Shown: positions 24,899 to 33,350 of the stretch, piece after piece
How positions within the stretch are numbered: position 1 is the stretch's first letter
Layout: every line of letters begins with the position of its first letter
Assembly (NCBI RefSeq): GCF_018130615.1
Contig: NZ_JAFCKB010000002.1
Coordinates: forward strand, 513,759 to 577,758
DNA length: 64,000 nt
Source: Bradyrhizobium manausense
GTDB lineage: Bacteria > Pseudomonadota > Alphaproteobacteria > Rhizobiales > Xanthobacteraceae
Direction of reading: 5' to 3'
Made by a program: the position numbers and the translations under genes
Notes under the pieces: model-generated
Database searches by the model: none
The model's input: the letters and a program-made list of their open reading frames with translations, nothing else
Told to the model about the DNA's origin: nothing

Positions 24899-25000
24899 TG
24901 TCGTTCCGGGGCGGCGGAGCCGAACCCGGAACCTCGAGATTCTCGGGTGCGCAATTTCGCACCATAGTCCGATGCTTTCGCATCACCCCGGAATGACGAT
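24899..25000. repeat. Dispersed bradyrhizobial-type repeat, imperfect palindrome
   Basis: Ends are near inverted repeats (TCGTTCCGGGG ... CCCCGGAATGACGA), with internal GAACCCGGAACCTCGAGATTCTCGGG and GTGCGCAATTTCGCACC pairings (each seen in short arms). It sits between convergent genes. Elements of this form are, from memory, frequent in Bradyrhizobium intergenic DNA; only one copy is in this window. Confidence 0.65.
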
Positions 25001-25005
25001 AGACC

Positions 25006-25773
25006 TCACCCGCGCTTGAACGGCGCGACCTCGATGCCTGCATCCTTCAACGCCTGACGCAAGGTCCGCGCGATCTCGACCGCGCCGTGCGTGTCGCCAT
25101 GGATGCACACCGTGTCCGTGCGCATCTTGATGACCTTGCCGGTCACCGACACCACCGCGCCATCCTGCACCATCCGCACCACGCGATCGGCGATCGCCTT
25201 GGCATCGTGCAGCACGGCACCGGGCTTCTTGCGCGAGACCAGATTGCCGTTGTCCTCGTAGGCGCGGTCGGCGAATACCTCGTGCACCATCGGCAGGTTC
25301 GCCTCTTCGCCGGCCTTCACCAGCTTCGAATTGGCGAGCACGACGAAGATCAGGCTGGGGTCCACCGCCCTGATGCCGGCGGCGATCGCCTTCGCCGTCA
25401 TGTCGTCCTCGCAGGCCACGTTGGAGAGTGCGCCATGCGCCTTCACATGCGTGACCTTGTGGCCGGCTGCCGTTGCGATCGCCTGCAGCGCGCCGATCTG
25501 ATAGGCGACGAGGTTCTCGATCTCGGAGGATTTCAGGCCGGCGATCGGGTGCCGGCCGAAGCCGTGCAGGTCCCGGTAGCCCGGATGCGCGCCGACCGAG
25601 ACGCCACGCGCCTTTGCGAGCTCAACCGTCCGCCGCATGATGTCGGGATCGCCGGCATGGAAGCCGCAGGCGACGTTGACCGAGCTTGCGAGTTCGATCA
25701 TCGCGGCATCGTTGCCCATCTCCCACGCGCCAAAACCTTCGCCGAGGTCGCAATTGAGATCGATCGTCTTCAT
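25006..25773 (-). CDS. pxpA: 5-oxoprolinase subunit A (LamB/YcsF family)
   Basis: 255 aa, the normal PxpA length. It starts [20 protein letters not shown] and continues with [51 protein letters not shown] and [16 protein letters not shown], all conserved in the family. With PxpB and PxpC it hydrolyses 5-oxoproline to glutamate using ATP. It is third in the pxpB-pxpC-pxpA order, 28 bp after pxpC. An upstream ATG at 25836 would overlap pxpC and was rejected. Confidence 0.92.
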   Translation of the reverse strand: MKTIDLNCDLGEGFGAWEMGNDAAMIELASSVNVACGFHAGDPDIMRRTVELAKARGVSVGAHPGYRDLHGFGRHPIAGLKSSEIENLVAYQIGALQAIATAAGHKVTHVKAHGALSNVACEDDMTAKAIAAGIRAVDPSLIFVVLANSKLVKAGEEANLPMVHEVFADRAYEDNGNLVSRKKPGAVLHDAKAIADRVVRMVQDGAVVSVTGKVIKMRTDTVCIHGDTHGAVEIARTLRQALKDAGIEVAPFKRG

Positions 25774-25801
25774 GGTTGCTCTCCGCCTTTGGTCTTGTTG
25801 T

Positions 25802-26839
25802 CTACGGCTCGGCCGTGACCTGCCACGTCCCGGCATCCATGGCGCTCACCGCATAGCCCGCGACATTGGCATCGCTCAGTGCGTCGATGTTGAGCTCGAC
25901 GGTGTCGGAGGAGCGCAGACGATCGGGCAACGTACGGATCATTTGCTGGAATTTGCGCGCCTCGTCCTGCGCCTCGGCCATGGTGACGGCCTTGAAGCGG
26001 AATGACGTTCCGGCCGAGGTCTGGGCGAGGCGACCGACATCGGCCGTGATCACGGTTGCGATCTTGGGATAGCCGCCGCTGGTGCCGCGGTCCATCATCA
26101 GTGCGATCGGCGCACCATTGCCGGGCACCTGGATGCTGCCGTTGACGGTGCCGTCGGAGACGATGTTGTGGCCGTGCAGGTGCTTGATCGCGGGGCCTTC
26201 GAGCCGGTAGCCCATGCGGTCGGAGGTCGCCGAGATCTTCCAGTCGCTGTCGAGGAACAATGCCTTGTTGGCGTCGTCGAACTCGTCGTCTTGCGGGCCC
26301 AGCACGACGCGGATCGGCCCGCTCACCGGCTTCGGCAGCTCGATGCGCAGCTCGGGCGCGCCGCTCGCGGCATCGACGGTGAATTCATCGCCGGCCTGAA
26401 GCGGGCGCGGGTAGGGGCTGCCGAGACCGGCGCGCGCATTCACCGCGAGGCTGCCGAACACCAGCTCGCCCTTGATGGCGCCTTCGATCGCGAGATACGT
26501 GAACGCACCGCCTCGCGCGAAACCGAGCGTGAGCGTCTCGCCGTCCTTCAGCGTGATGGATGTGTCCATCGCCACGGGTTTCCCGGCGATGTCGGCATTG
26601 CGCGGCGCGCCGGCGATTGCGACGCGCACCGCGCCGTCCTTGGCCGTGAACGTGGCGCCGAACGGGCCGACCTCGACAGCGGCTGCGAACGGCTCGTTAC
26701 CGACCAGCGTGTTCGCTGCGGCCAGCGCCAGCCGGTCCATGGCGCCGCTCACCGTCAGGCCATAGCGCTGCGCACCGTGCCGTCCGCCGTCCTGGACGGA
26801 GCTCGCAGGCCCGATGCTGGCGACGATGAGCCGGCTCAT
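25802..26839 (-). CDS. pxpC: 5-oxoprolinase subunit C
   Basis: 345 aa of the biotin-dependent carboxyltransferase / allophanate hydrolase subunit 2 fold. Conserved segments: [59 protein letters not shown] and [17 protein letters not shown]. It forms the PxpBC partner that acts on the phosphorylated intermediate of 5-oxoproline hydrolysis. It overlaps pxpB by 4 nt, so translation is coupled. Confidence 0.92.
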   Translation of the reverse strand: MSRLIVASIGPASSVQDGGRHGAQRYGLTVSGAMDRLALAAANTLVGNEPFAAAVEVGPFGATFTAKDGAVRVAIAGAPRNADIAGKPVAMDTSITLKDGETLTLGFARGGAFTYLAIEGAIKGELVFGSLAVNARAGLGSPYPRPLQAGDEFTVDAASGAPELRIELPKPVSGPIRVVLGPQDDEFDDANKALFLDSDWKISATSDRMGYRLEGPAIKHLHGHNIVSDGTVNGSIQVPGNGAPIALMMDRGTSGGYPKIATVITADVGRLAQTSAGTSFRFKAVTMAEAQDEARKFQQMIRTLPDRLRSSDTVELNIDALSDANVAGYAVSAMDAGTWQVTAEP

Positions 26840-27567
26840 GCGTCGACCCGCTCGGCAATGATCTCGCCGGCTTCGGCGGCGCGGTCCTGCTCCTCGAACG
26901 TCTTGTGGTCGATGGGGAAAAACGTCACGCGATCACCGGGTTCGGTGAGGAAGGTCGGATTCCGGTGGAGCTGGTAGGTGCGCACCGGCGTGCGGCCGAG
27001 CAGGTGCCAGCCGCTGGGCGCGGCAAGGCACTGGATGCCGGCCTGGATGCCGCCGATCGAGATCGTGCCAGCGGGCGTGAACAGCCGCGGGCTCTGCCGT
27101 CGCGACATGTGCAGGGATTTGTCGAGGCCGCTGAGATAGGACCAGCCGGGCGTGAAGCCGATCATGGCGACGCGATAGTCGCCGCCGGCGTGGCGGGCGA
27201 CGATGTCGTCGGGCGTGGTGTTCAGCGCTTTCGCGACATCCTCGAGGTCGATGCCGTGCTCGCCGCCATAGGCGACGGGAATGCGCCACCGCCGCGCTTT
27301 GGTGCTCGCAGGCAGCGGCTGGCCGGCGATCGCGAGCAATTTTTCGCCGAGTGCGTCGAAGCCGATCTTGCCGGGATCGTAATGCACCAGCAACGAACGA
27401 TAGGTCGGGATGGTCTCGGAGATGCCGTCGATGGGCGCGGCGGCGAGCGCCTTGTCGAGCGCGAGCACGCGCTCATTGGCGGCGTCGTCGATGGTGCGGC
27501 TGAACTCGACCGTGACGGCGCTGTCGCCACTGGGCAGAAGGCGGGGCGGGGGGAGCGTCGCGGCCAT
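26836..27567 (-). CDS. pxpB: 5-oxoprolinase subunit B (allophanate hydrolase subunit 1 family)
   Basis: 243 aa. Family landmarks are LLPSGDSAVTVEFS, IPTYRSLLVHYDP, RIPVAYGGEHGIDLEDVA, MIGFTPGWSYLSGLD and PAGTISIGGIQAGIQCLAAP with a GWHLLGRTPVRTY end segment. The ATG at 27567 gives a family-length protein; the long upstream extension seen in the same frame is only the opposite strand of the next gene. First gene of the pxpBCA unit. Confidence 0.9.
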   Translation of the reverse strand: MAATLPPPRLLPSGDSAVTVEFSRTIDDAANERVLALDKALAAAPIDGISETIPTYRSLLVHYDPGKIGFDALGEKLLAIAGQPLPASTKARRWRIPVAYGGEHGIDLEDVAKALNTTPDDIVARHAGGDYRVAMIGFTPGWSYLSGLDKSLHMSRRQSPRLFTPAGTISIGGIQAGIQCLAAPSGWHLLGRTPVRTYQLHRNPTFLTEPGDRVTFFPIDHKTFEEQDRAAEAGEIIAERVDA

Positions 27568-27814
27568 GAGATGTCGAATTCGGGCCTTTGGAAATGCGCG
27601 GGCTCGACCTTGAGTTCCGCCTTGTCCCTGCTTCGCGTAAATGCGCCCGCAAGTCCAATAAATTAATCCCGGGGGTGGCGATAAAGCCTTGTTATCGTGG
27701 TGCATAACAGCCCGGCAGGGCCGCGTTCTCGTCAGGGCTTTGGGCCTTGACGGCAAGCGTCCGGCTCGCAAGATGCGCGCGTTCTTTCCCGCACCTCGGA
27801 GCTCGTTCTCGTCC

Positions 27815-28513
27815 ATGTCGCTGTCCCCCGAAGCCCGCAAGACCCTCGCCGGCATCACCACTGCCACCATCACCACGGTCCTGCTGAAGAAGGGCCTGCG
27901 CAATGTGTGGATGCGCGGCGCGCGTCCGCTGCGCCCGGGCCTGCCGCGGCTGGTCGGACCCGCCTTCACGCTGCGCTTCGTGCCCGCGCGCGAGGACCTG
28001 GCGACGCCGGAATCCTGGTCGTCGCCGATCTCGACCCGCACCGCGATCGAGGCGATGCCTGATGGTTGCATCGCCGTGGTCGACGCCATGGGCATCACCG
28101 ACGCCGGCATCTTCGGCGACATTCTCTGCGCCCGCATGGTGAAGCGCGGTGTCACCGCGCTCGTCACCGACGGCGTGGTGCGTGACGTCGAGGGCGTGCT
28201 CGGCACCAATCTGCCGGTGTGGTGCGACGGCTATGCCGCGCCGCCTTCCGTGGCCGGCCTGACTTTCGTCGGCTGGGGCGAGCCGATCGGTTGCGGTGGC
28301 GTCGCCGTGTTCCCGAACGACATCGTCGTCGCCGATCAGGACGGCTGCGTGCTGATCCCGCAGGCGATGCTCGAGCACGTCCTCAATGAAGGCGTCGAGC
28401 AGGAGCGCATGGAAGCCTGGATCGTCAACGAGGTGAACAACGGCGCCGTGCTGCCGGGCCTCTATCCCATGAACGCCGAGACCAAGGCGCGCTACGCCGC
28501 CAGCAAGAAGTAA
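27815..28513 (+). CDS. RraA-family protein
   Basis: 232 aa. RraA/demethylmenaquinone-methyltransferase-like fold: GPAFTLRFVPARED, GDILCARMVKRGVTALVTDG, VVRDVEGVLGTNLPVWCDGY, PNDIVVADQDGCVLIPQ. Some members inhibit RNase E, many others are aldolases or decarboxylases acting on 4-hydroxy-4-methyl-2-oxoglutarate-type acids. The GD-x(20)-R-D metal/substrate motif is present, so an enzymatic role is possible. Divergent from pxpBCA and followed 18 bp later by a cupin gene. The start is uncertain (27773 is the other candidate). Confidence 0.82.
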   Translation: MSLSPEARKTLAGITTATITTVLLKKGLRNVWMRGARPLRPGLPRLVGPAFTLRFVPAREDLATPESWSSPISTRTAIEAMPDGCIAVVDAMGITDAGIFGDILCARMVKRGVTALVTDGVVRDVEGVLGTNLPVWCDGYAAPPSVAGLTFVGWGEPIGCGGVAVFPNDIVVADQDGCVLIPQAMLEHVLNEGVEQERMEAWIVNEVNNGAVLPGLYPMNAETKARYAASKK

Positions 28514-28531
28514 CAGGAAACGAGGTACTCC

Positions 28532-28936
28532 ATGGATATCACGCTCGCCGGTGCGCGGCCGACCCGCCGCGCGCCCAAGGAACACTTCACCGGCACGGTG
28601 CTGCAAGATCCCATCAACATGGCGCCCGCGCCGGCGCGGTTGAATGTCTCGCGCGTCTCGTTCGAGCCGGGCGCCCGCACCAACTGGCACCATCATCCGC
28701 TCGGGCAGACGCTCTACGTGATTTCGGGCGTCGGCCGCGTCCAGACCAAGGGCGGTCCGGTCCAGGAGATCCGTCCCGGCGACACCGTCTGGATCCCGCC
28801 GGGCGAACTGCACTGGCATGGCGCCTCGCCGGGCAACAGCATGTGCCATATCGCGATGCAGGAAGCGTTGGACGGCGTGTTCTCGACCTGGCTGGAGCCG
28901 GTGACGGACGCCGAATATAACGCGCCGCTCGGCTAG
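28532..28936 (+). CDS. Cupin-domain protein
   Basis: 134 aa single cupin barrel. Metal ligands are visible in motif 1, GARTNWHHHPLGQTLYVISG (HHH and Gln/Tyr), and motif 2, RPGDTVWIPPGELHWHGASP (His). The layout resembles small manganese cupins annotated as (R)-mandelonitrile lyase-like or as YhhW-like quercetinase relatives; the substrate is unknown. Likely co-transcribed with the RraA-family gene and closed by a terminator at 28955. Confidence 0.85.
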   Translation: MDITLAGARPTRRAPKEHFTGTVLQDPINMAPAPARLNVSRVSFEPGARTNWHHHPLGQTLYVISGVGRVQTKGGPVQEIRPGDTVWIPPGELHWHGASPGNSMCHIAMQEALDGVFSTWLEPVTDAEYNAPLG

Positions 28937-28954
28937 CCAGCGGCCTCTCTGACA

Positions 28955-28983
28955 AGACGCATCGCCGTTGGGCGGTGCGTCTC
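28955..28983 (+). terminator. Intrinsic terminator after the cupin gene
   Basis: 12-bp stem AGACGCATCGCC / GGCGGTGCGTCT (one G-U), loop GTTG, followed by a C/T tail (CTCATTCTC). It lies 18 bp after the stop codon. Confidence 0.8.
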
Positions 28984-29000
28984 TCATTCTCGGCTTGGAG

Positions 29001-29357
29001 CTACAACCGCTCCGCCGTCCACGTGCCCGAGCACAGGGCGCCGCGCCAGGTGCCGGAGCCCGAGGTGCCGCTGAGGCGCCCGAAGCCGACGGCGTGCTTG
29101 ATGCCCGTGCTCAGGCTGACATTGATCGCGCCGGCGTCCGCGACGCGGCCCGACGCGGTTACCGCGGCGCTGCTCGAGGCGATCTGACCGTTACTGATGC
29201 CGATCGCGACGGTCGCGCCGTTGCCGCAGGTCTCGCTCGATGACGAGATGCGGACGTTCCATGTGCCGTCGAAAGTCGAGCCCGCGGCATCCGCCTGCGT
29301 GAGCGGGAAGGCGATCGCGACAATGGCGGCGAAGAGTCCTTTGCAAAATCCGTTCAT
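29001..29357 (-). CDS. Small secreted protein of unknown function
   Basis: 118 aa with a signal peptide (CKGLFAAIVAIAFPLTQADA). The mature part is Ser/Thr/Gly-rich and begins GSTFDGTWNVRISSSSETCG, ending SGTWRGALCSGTWTAERL, with one Cys near each end that may form a disulfide. The FDGTWNV...GTWRG layout recalls small lipocalin-like or DUF-type heat-stable secreted proteins common in Bradyrhizobium. The ATG at 29357 has AAGGGG upstream; ATG 29381 is an alternative. Confidence 0.65.
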   Translation of the reverse strand: MNGFCKGLFAAIVAIAFPLTQADAAGSTFDGTWNVRISSSSETCGNGATVAIGISNGQIASSSAAVTASGRVADAGAINVSLSTGIKHAVGFGRLSGTSGSGTWRGALCSGTWTAERL

Positions 29358-29487
29358 GACGCGCCCCTTGGGGTTGACCATGCGGGGATCGTGTCATGGG
29401 CGCGGAAGGAGCGATGTGAGGACTATCACGCGTGCGAGATGCTCTGTGAGGTGACGCACGTCGCAGGGATAGCGCGGAGCAAACGCA

Positions 29488-29512
29488 AAGGGCCCGGATC
29501 ACGGGCCCCTTG
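29488..29512. terminator. Terminator after the DUF2147 gene
   Basis: AAGGGCCCG-GATCA-CGGGCCCCTT, about 10 bp with A/T flanks on both sides. It lies 27 bp after the stop of the minus-strand gene at 29539. Confidence 0.7.
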
Positions 29513-29538
29513 TCCGTCTCGCTACGTTGCGTTCGATC

Positions 29539-30438
29539 CTAGTTCACGCGCGTCCAGGTCTGGCCGCCGCAGAACATGCCGCCGAAGGCGCAGCCCTGCA
29601 CGCGCAGGCGGTCCGTGCCCTTCAGGGTAATGGTCGAATCGTAGGTCGAGCCGGAGTTGGGATCGAGGATGCGCCCGGACCATTTCTGGTCCTTGCCGGG
29701 CTTCATGTTGATCAAGACCTGTTCGCCGTTCTGGTTCGATTTGCTGTCGACCGAATAGCCGCAGAGGTTATTGCCGCACTGCTCGATGCGAACCTTGCCT
29801 TCCTTCTCCTCGGTGAGCCAGACGCCGAGCGGCGAGGTGAGATCGCGCGCAGGCCCGGCAGCAGGTGGCGGCGGTGCGACGGCGGCGGACTGAACGGGAG
29901 CGGGAGCGGCCGCCGGCGCAGGTGGCGGAAGCGGAGCCGGCGGCGCGGCTGCAGCGGTCGGAGCTGGCGGGGGAGGCGGTGCGGGCGGCACTGCGGTCAC
30001 CGTCGGGGCAGCGCTCGGCGCCGGTTGAGGTGGCGGCACCATCGCGTCTTCGGCCGGCGCGTTGTTGGCGGTTGTGGCCGGAGGCGGCGCTGGCGGGGGC
30101 AGCGGAGCGGGAGGCGGTGCTGCGGCTGCGGGGGCGGGAGCAGCAGGCGCTTGTTCTGCCGCGGACGGGGCTGCCACAGGCGCGGGGGCCGGCGCTGGCG
30201 CGGCCGGTGCTTGCGGATCGGACTTGGCCTGTTGTGGGGCCTGCTGGTCCGGCTTGGTATCGTTCTTCTTGGCCTTCTTGGCCTTGCCCTGACCGGTGTT
30301 GTCGTAAACGCCGGGAATCTGCACCGTGCCGCGGTCCGGATCGATGCGGATGGTGCGCCCGCCATATTCGAAAGTGTACTGCGCTTGTGCTGCGGTGCTC
30401 GCCAAAAGGAATGCGGCCGTGGCCAACAGCTTCCTCAT
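29539..30438 (-). CDS. Secreted DUF2147-family protein with long Pro/Ala linker
   Basis: 299 aa. Signal peptide (LLATAAFLLASTAAQA), a short domain (YTFEYGGRTIRIDPDRGTVQ), a Lys-rich patch, about 120 residues of Pro/Ala low complexity, then a C-terminal DUF2147 domain (SPLGVWLTEEKEGKVRIEQC, NLCGYSV, KWSGRILDPNSGSTYDSTI, LRVQGCAFGGMFCGGQTWTR). DUF2147 proteins are exported and of unknown role. The ATG at 30438 follows GGGAGATGGAA; ATG 30444 is close by. The repeated GCG/CCG codons give the linker DNA very high GC. Confidence 0.8.
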   Translation of the reverse strand: MRKLLATAAFLLASTAAQAQYTFEYGGRTIRIDPDRGTVQIPGVYDNTGQGKAKKAKKNDTKPDQQAPQQAKSDPQAPAAPAPAPAPVAAPSAAEQAPAAPAPAAAAPPPAPLPPPAPPPATTANNAPAEDAMVPPPQPAPSAAPTVTAVPPAPPPPPAPTAAAAPPAPLPPPAPAAAPAPVQSAAVAPPPPAAGPARDLTSPLGVWLTEEKEGKVRIEQCGNNLCGYSVDSKSNQNGEQVLINMKPGKDQKWSGRILDPNSGSTYDSTITLKGTDRLRVQGCAFGGMFCGGQTWTRVN

Positions 30439-30615
30439 TTCCATCTCCCGAACAGGTGGTCCCCGCACCGACGCTTACGCTCCGGTCCGATCGCGAAAAG
30501 TGATCTAGATCACTGTCACGGTATGAGTCGTCTGCCGGCGGTTCAGGGTTCAATAACGCGAAACTCGGTCCAGAGTTGGACGCGCGGTTGCGACCAGCCG
30601 CCGCGCTTCGTCCAG

Positions 30616-31110
30616 CTACTTCTCCGCGCAGCCTGAATCCGCGGCCTGCTCGGCGCGGGAGAGGGCCGCCGCGTTGGCCTTGTCGGTGTGGATCTCGACC
30701 GCGCCAACAAGACAGGCCTTCTCGCCATTGATCGCGAACACCTTGAGCTCCTGGACCTCGCGCTCGTCGTCACCGACCCGGCTCCAGGCGCGTATGATCG
30801 CGGCCCTGGGCGCACCGGCGCGCATGATCCACTGCACCTTGTCGCCAAAGGCCTTGCCGGCGCCGCGCCATTGCGCCGTCGGTCCCTGCAGCTTTTCGAT
30901 CGATCGCCTGGGGGCGATCGTGAGTGACACGATGTTGCCCTCGTCGGCGAAGCGCACCACGTAGCCGGCCGGGCCGGGGCAGGTCCACAGCCCGAACCCT
31001 TCCTTGGATTGATCCCTGCAGGCGGGGCCGGTCGCCGGCGTGAAGGGCGTCTGTCCGGATGCGTTACCAGCCCCGGCCACCGCGAGCGCCAACGCGATCA
31101 TCAGCCGCAT
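30616..31110 (-). CDS. Small secreted protein, 164 aa
   Basis: Signal peptide MRLMIALALAVAGAGNASGQ. The mature part has four Cys (PACRDQ, LWTCPGPAGYVV, EKACLVGAVE, DSGCAEK), suggesting two disulfides. No family recognised. It lies 1 bp downstream of the PheC-like gene on the same strand, so the two are probably one operon and both exported. Confidence 0.7.
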   Translation of the reverse strand: MRLMIALALAVAGAGNASGQTPFTPATGPACRDQSKEGFGLWTCPGPAGYVVRFADEGNIVSLTIAPRRSIEKLQGPTAQWRGAGKAFGDKVQWIMRAGAPRAAIIRAWSRVGDDEREVQELKVFAINGEKACLVGAVEIHTDKANAAALSRAEQAADSGCAEK

Positions 31111-31111
31111 G

Positions 31112-31906
31112 CTAGTCGAACCAGGCGGCGTAGATCTTCTTGTAGCTGCCGTCCTCCATGGAGAGGTGCAGCCATTGATCGACGAAGGCTTTCAGCGCCG
31201 TGTCGCGCTGGAGCCAGTAGGCCTTCTCCGAGAAGTCGAACGGTTTGTCCGGGTGCACCGCGCAGAGCACGCCTGAGTGCTGCTTTTGCTGGTAGCGGGT
31301 CTCGGAGGCGTCCGTCATCATCAGATCGGCATTGCCCTTGGCGATCTCGTCAAAGATCGCGGTGTTGTCGGGGAAGACGGTGATGTCGGCATCCTTGACG
31401 TTGGCGCGCGCGAAACGCTCGTTGGTCCCGCCGGGATTGACGATGACCCGGGTGCCCTTCTTGTCGATGTCGGGAAGCGTCTGATACTTGCCGACGTCGG
31501 CGCAGCGCGCGATCGGCGTCTTGCCCTCGCGCATGATCGGGATCGAGAAGAATCCCTTCTTCTGGCGGTCGAGCGTGACCGAGACGCCGCCCATGGCGAT
31601 GTCGAACTGGTCAGCCTCAAAATCCTTCATCAGCTTCGGCCAGGCCGTCGGCACGAACTCGACCTTGACGCCGAGCGCCTTGCCCAACGCCTCGGCCATG
31701 TCGACGTCGAAACCGGAGAACTGCTGCGTGGCCTTGTCCAGATAGGTGAAGGGCTTGTAGTCGCCGGTCATGCCGACGCGCAATGTGCCGCGCTTGATGA
31801 TCTCGTCGAGGCGCGAAGGGGCCGCCTGCTGTGCGTAAGCCGAGAGGTTTGCCAGCGACATTACGGCCAAAGCCGCCAAGATCCGAACAGTCACTCGAAC
31901 GATCAT
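31112..31906 (-). CDS. Periplasmic solute-binding protein, cyclohexadienyl dehydratase (PheC)-like
   Basis: 264 aa, signal peptide (LAALAVMSLANLSAYAQQ). SBP family 3 fold: IKRGTLRVGMTGDYKPFTYL, FSGFDVDMAEALGKALGVKV, PTAWPKLMKDFEADQFDIAM, SVTLDRQKKGFFSIPIM, VNPGGTNERFAR, DITVFPDNTAIFDEIAKGNA. The GDYKPF and GGTNE motifs are typical of PheC, a periplasmic arogenate/prephenate dehydratase derived from amino-acid-binding proteins. A plain amino-acid binder remains possible; no ABC permease is adjacent. ATG 31906 has GGAAAAGAG upstream. Confidence 0.78.
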   Translation of the reverse strand: MIVRVTVRILAALAVMSLANLSAYAQQAAPSRLDEIIKRGTLRVGMTGDYKPFTYLDKATQQFSGFDVDMAEALGKALGVKVEFVPTAWPKLMKDFEADQFDIAMGGVSVTLDRQKKGFFSIPIMREGKTPIARCADVGKYQTLPDIDKKGTRVIVNPGGTNERFARANVKDADITVFPDNTAIFDEIAKGNADLMMTDASETRYQQKQHSGVLCAVHPDKPFDFSEKAYWLQRDTALKAFVDQWLHLSMEDGSYKKIYAAWFD

Positions 31907-32022
31907 CTCTTTTCCACCCAAGTCTTTTCCACTCATGCCCAAGCTGTCATTGTGCAGCCGTAAGACGTGGATTTAGACCAGATGCCAGTTTCTGGCGAGG
32001 CGGAATTGAAAGGAATCTTGGC

Positions 32023-32532
32023 GTGACGATCTCGATGTACGAGGCCTCGGTGGGCCTCTTCGTGCCTTACCTGCGCAATCTGTCCGTCCTGCTCGACAAG
32101 GGCGTTGCCTATGCCGAGACCCGCAAGTTCAATCCTGCGGTCCTGCTCGGCATGCGCATGGCGCCGAACATGTACGATCTGGCCCAGCAGGTCGGCGAAG
32201 CCTGCCGCCATGCCACTGTCGCTCCGGCCTTGCTGGCCCAGTGCGAACCGGTCGCGCTGCCGCCGCTGGAGCACGACATGGCCGGGCTTCAGGCGCGGAT
32301 CGCCACCTCGATCGAATTCATTGAAAGCCTGCCGCGCGCCGAGATCGATGCGGCTGCCGAGCTGAAGGTGTTCTTCAGGCTCAAGAACGGGACCGAGCTG
32401 CCCTTTACCGGGCGGACGCTGCTGCTCACCAACAGCGTCCCGCAATTCTTCTTTCACGTCACGACCGCGTACGACTTGCTACGGCACGCCGGCGTCGAGC
32501 TCGTGAAGAAGGATTTTTTGGGCCGCAAGTAA
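32023..32532 (+). CDS. DUF1993-family protein
   Basis: 169 aa. Segments MYEASVGLFVPYLRNLSVLL, PAVLLGMRMAPNMYDLAQQV, FRLKNGTELPFTGRTLL and PQFFFHVTTAYDLLRHAGVE match DUF1993, a DinB-like four-helix bundle of unknown function; His and Tyr in FFFHVTTAYDLLRH could bind metal. The start is a GTG at 32023 with AAGGAA 9 nt upstream; ATG 32035 is possible. Confidence 0.85.
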   Translation: MTISMYEASVGLFVPYLRNLSVLLDKGVAYAETRKFNPAVLLGMRMAPNMYDLAQQVGEACRHATVAPALLAQCEPVALPPLEHDMAGLQARIATSIEFIESLPRAEIDAAAELKVFFRLKNGTELPFTGRTLLLTNSVPQFFFHVTTAYDLLRHAGVELVKKDFLGRK

Positions 32533-32549
32533 TTGGCGGGCCCGATGTA

Positions 32550-32572
32550 CACCTCTCCCGTCGGGAGAGGTG
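32550..32572. repeat. Short palindrome, copy of the 5206 repeat end
   Basis: CACCTCTCCC-GTC-GGGAGAGGTG between two convergent genes (ending at 32532 and 32594). Same arms as at 5206 and 15754. Confidence 0.85.
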
Positions 32573-32593
32573 CACGGAGACCTCCTGCCAGTG

Positions 32594-33091
32594 TTACGCT
32601 TCGCCCTTGCGCTCGTAATCGGCGAGCGAGCTGCGGCCGGCGATCTCGCTGCGGAGCAGCTCGAAGCGCCGACGGGCCTCATCCTCGTGCTCGTCGACGA
32701 AGCGTACGGCGGCCTCGCTCGTCATCGGGCCGCTGACCACGGGGGCCGACTGCTCGCCGATGGTCTCGTGAACGTAGTACTGGCGGTCGTCGCCCCGATG
32801 CACCGTCCATTTCAGGCGGATCGCGACCATCGGTCCGGGGCCGACCTTGCTGTAGCCGTCAGCGTCGGTGTGGTCCGGCACCAGCGGCTGCTCCTCGATC
32901 ATCGGATGCTCGTCAGCGACCGGTTGCTCGTCAACCGCATGATGTTCTTCGACGACCGGCTGCTCACCAACGACGACGATCTCGGTCTCGCGGATGATCT
33001 CGGTTTCGCGGACAACCAGGGCCGGCTCGGGGTGCTCCAAAATGCTGGCGATGGTCGCCAGCGCGTGGTCGGTCGGGTCGATCTCTGACAA
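32594..33091 (-). CDS. Acidic protein of unknown function, 165 aa
   Basis: The N-terminal half is strongly acidic and repetitive (RETEIIRETEIVVVGEQPVV, then EEHHAVDEQPVADEHPMIEE), and probably disordered. The C-terminal half is more globular (MVAIRLKWTVHRGDDRQYYV, SEAAVRFVDEHEDEARRRFE). No signal peptide and no recognised family. The codon repeats in the acidic half suggest expansion by slippage. Confidence 0.65.
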   Translation of the reverse strand: MSEIDPTDHALATIASILEHPEPALVVRETEIIRETEIVVVGEQPVVEEHHAVDEQPVADEHPMIEEQPLVPDHTDADGYSKVGPGPMVAIRLKWTVHRGDDRQYYVHETIGEQSAPVVSGPMTSEAAVRFVDEHEDEARRRFELLRSEIAGRSSLADYERKGEA

Positions 33092-33240
33092 GGGTCCATC
33101 CTCCAGCTCGACGCGGCCGGCAAAGTCTGTCCCACTGCCGCCGCGGCCGGATACATTACGCGGGTTTGATTAAGGCTGAGTTGGGGCCTGATCTGCACCA
33201 AAATGGGACGCATTCTGGCCTTCCGAAGGCCACCAGACCA

Positions 33241-33330
33241 ACCATGATCCGGAAAAGTGCGCAGCGTTTTCCGGAAAGATCGCGCACAAACAATAAGCTA
33301 AAGCGCGATGAGGATTCATCGCGCTTTAGC
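33241..33330. repeat. Dispersed intergenic repeat with two hairpins
   Basis: First TCCGGAAAA-GTGCGCAGC-GTTTTCCGGA, then a perfect 15-bp stem (33297-33311 with 33316-33330, arms GCTAAAGCGCGATGA and its complement, loop GGAT). The second hairpin follows the minus-strand dehydrogenase gene and can serve as its terminator. Elements of this form are, from memory, common in Bradyrhizobium and Rhodopseudomonas. Confidence 0.7.
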
Positions 33331-33350
33331 CGCCCGCCTTCGGATTTACC

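Noticed and set aside
27568-28209. N-terminal extension of pxpB
   Set aside because: The extension is complementary to the RraA gene; pxpB family length is reached with the ATG at 27567.
27692-28987. 431-codon minus-strand frame
   Set aside because: Antisense of the RraA-family and cupin genes; His/Asp-rich shadow composition.
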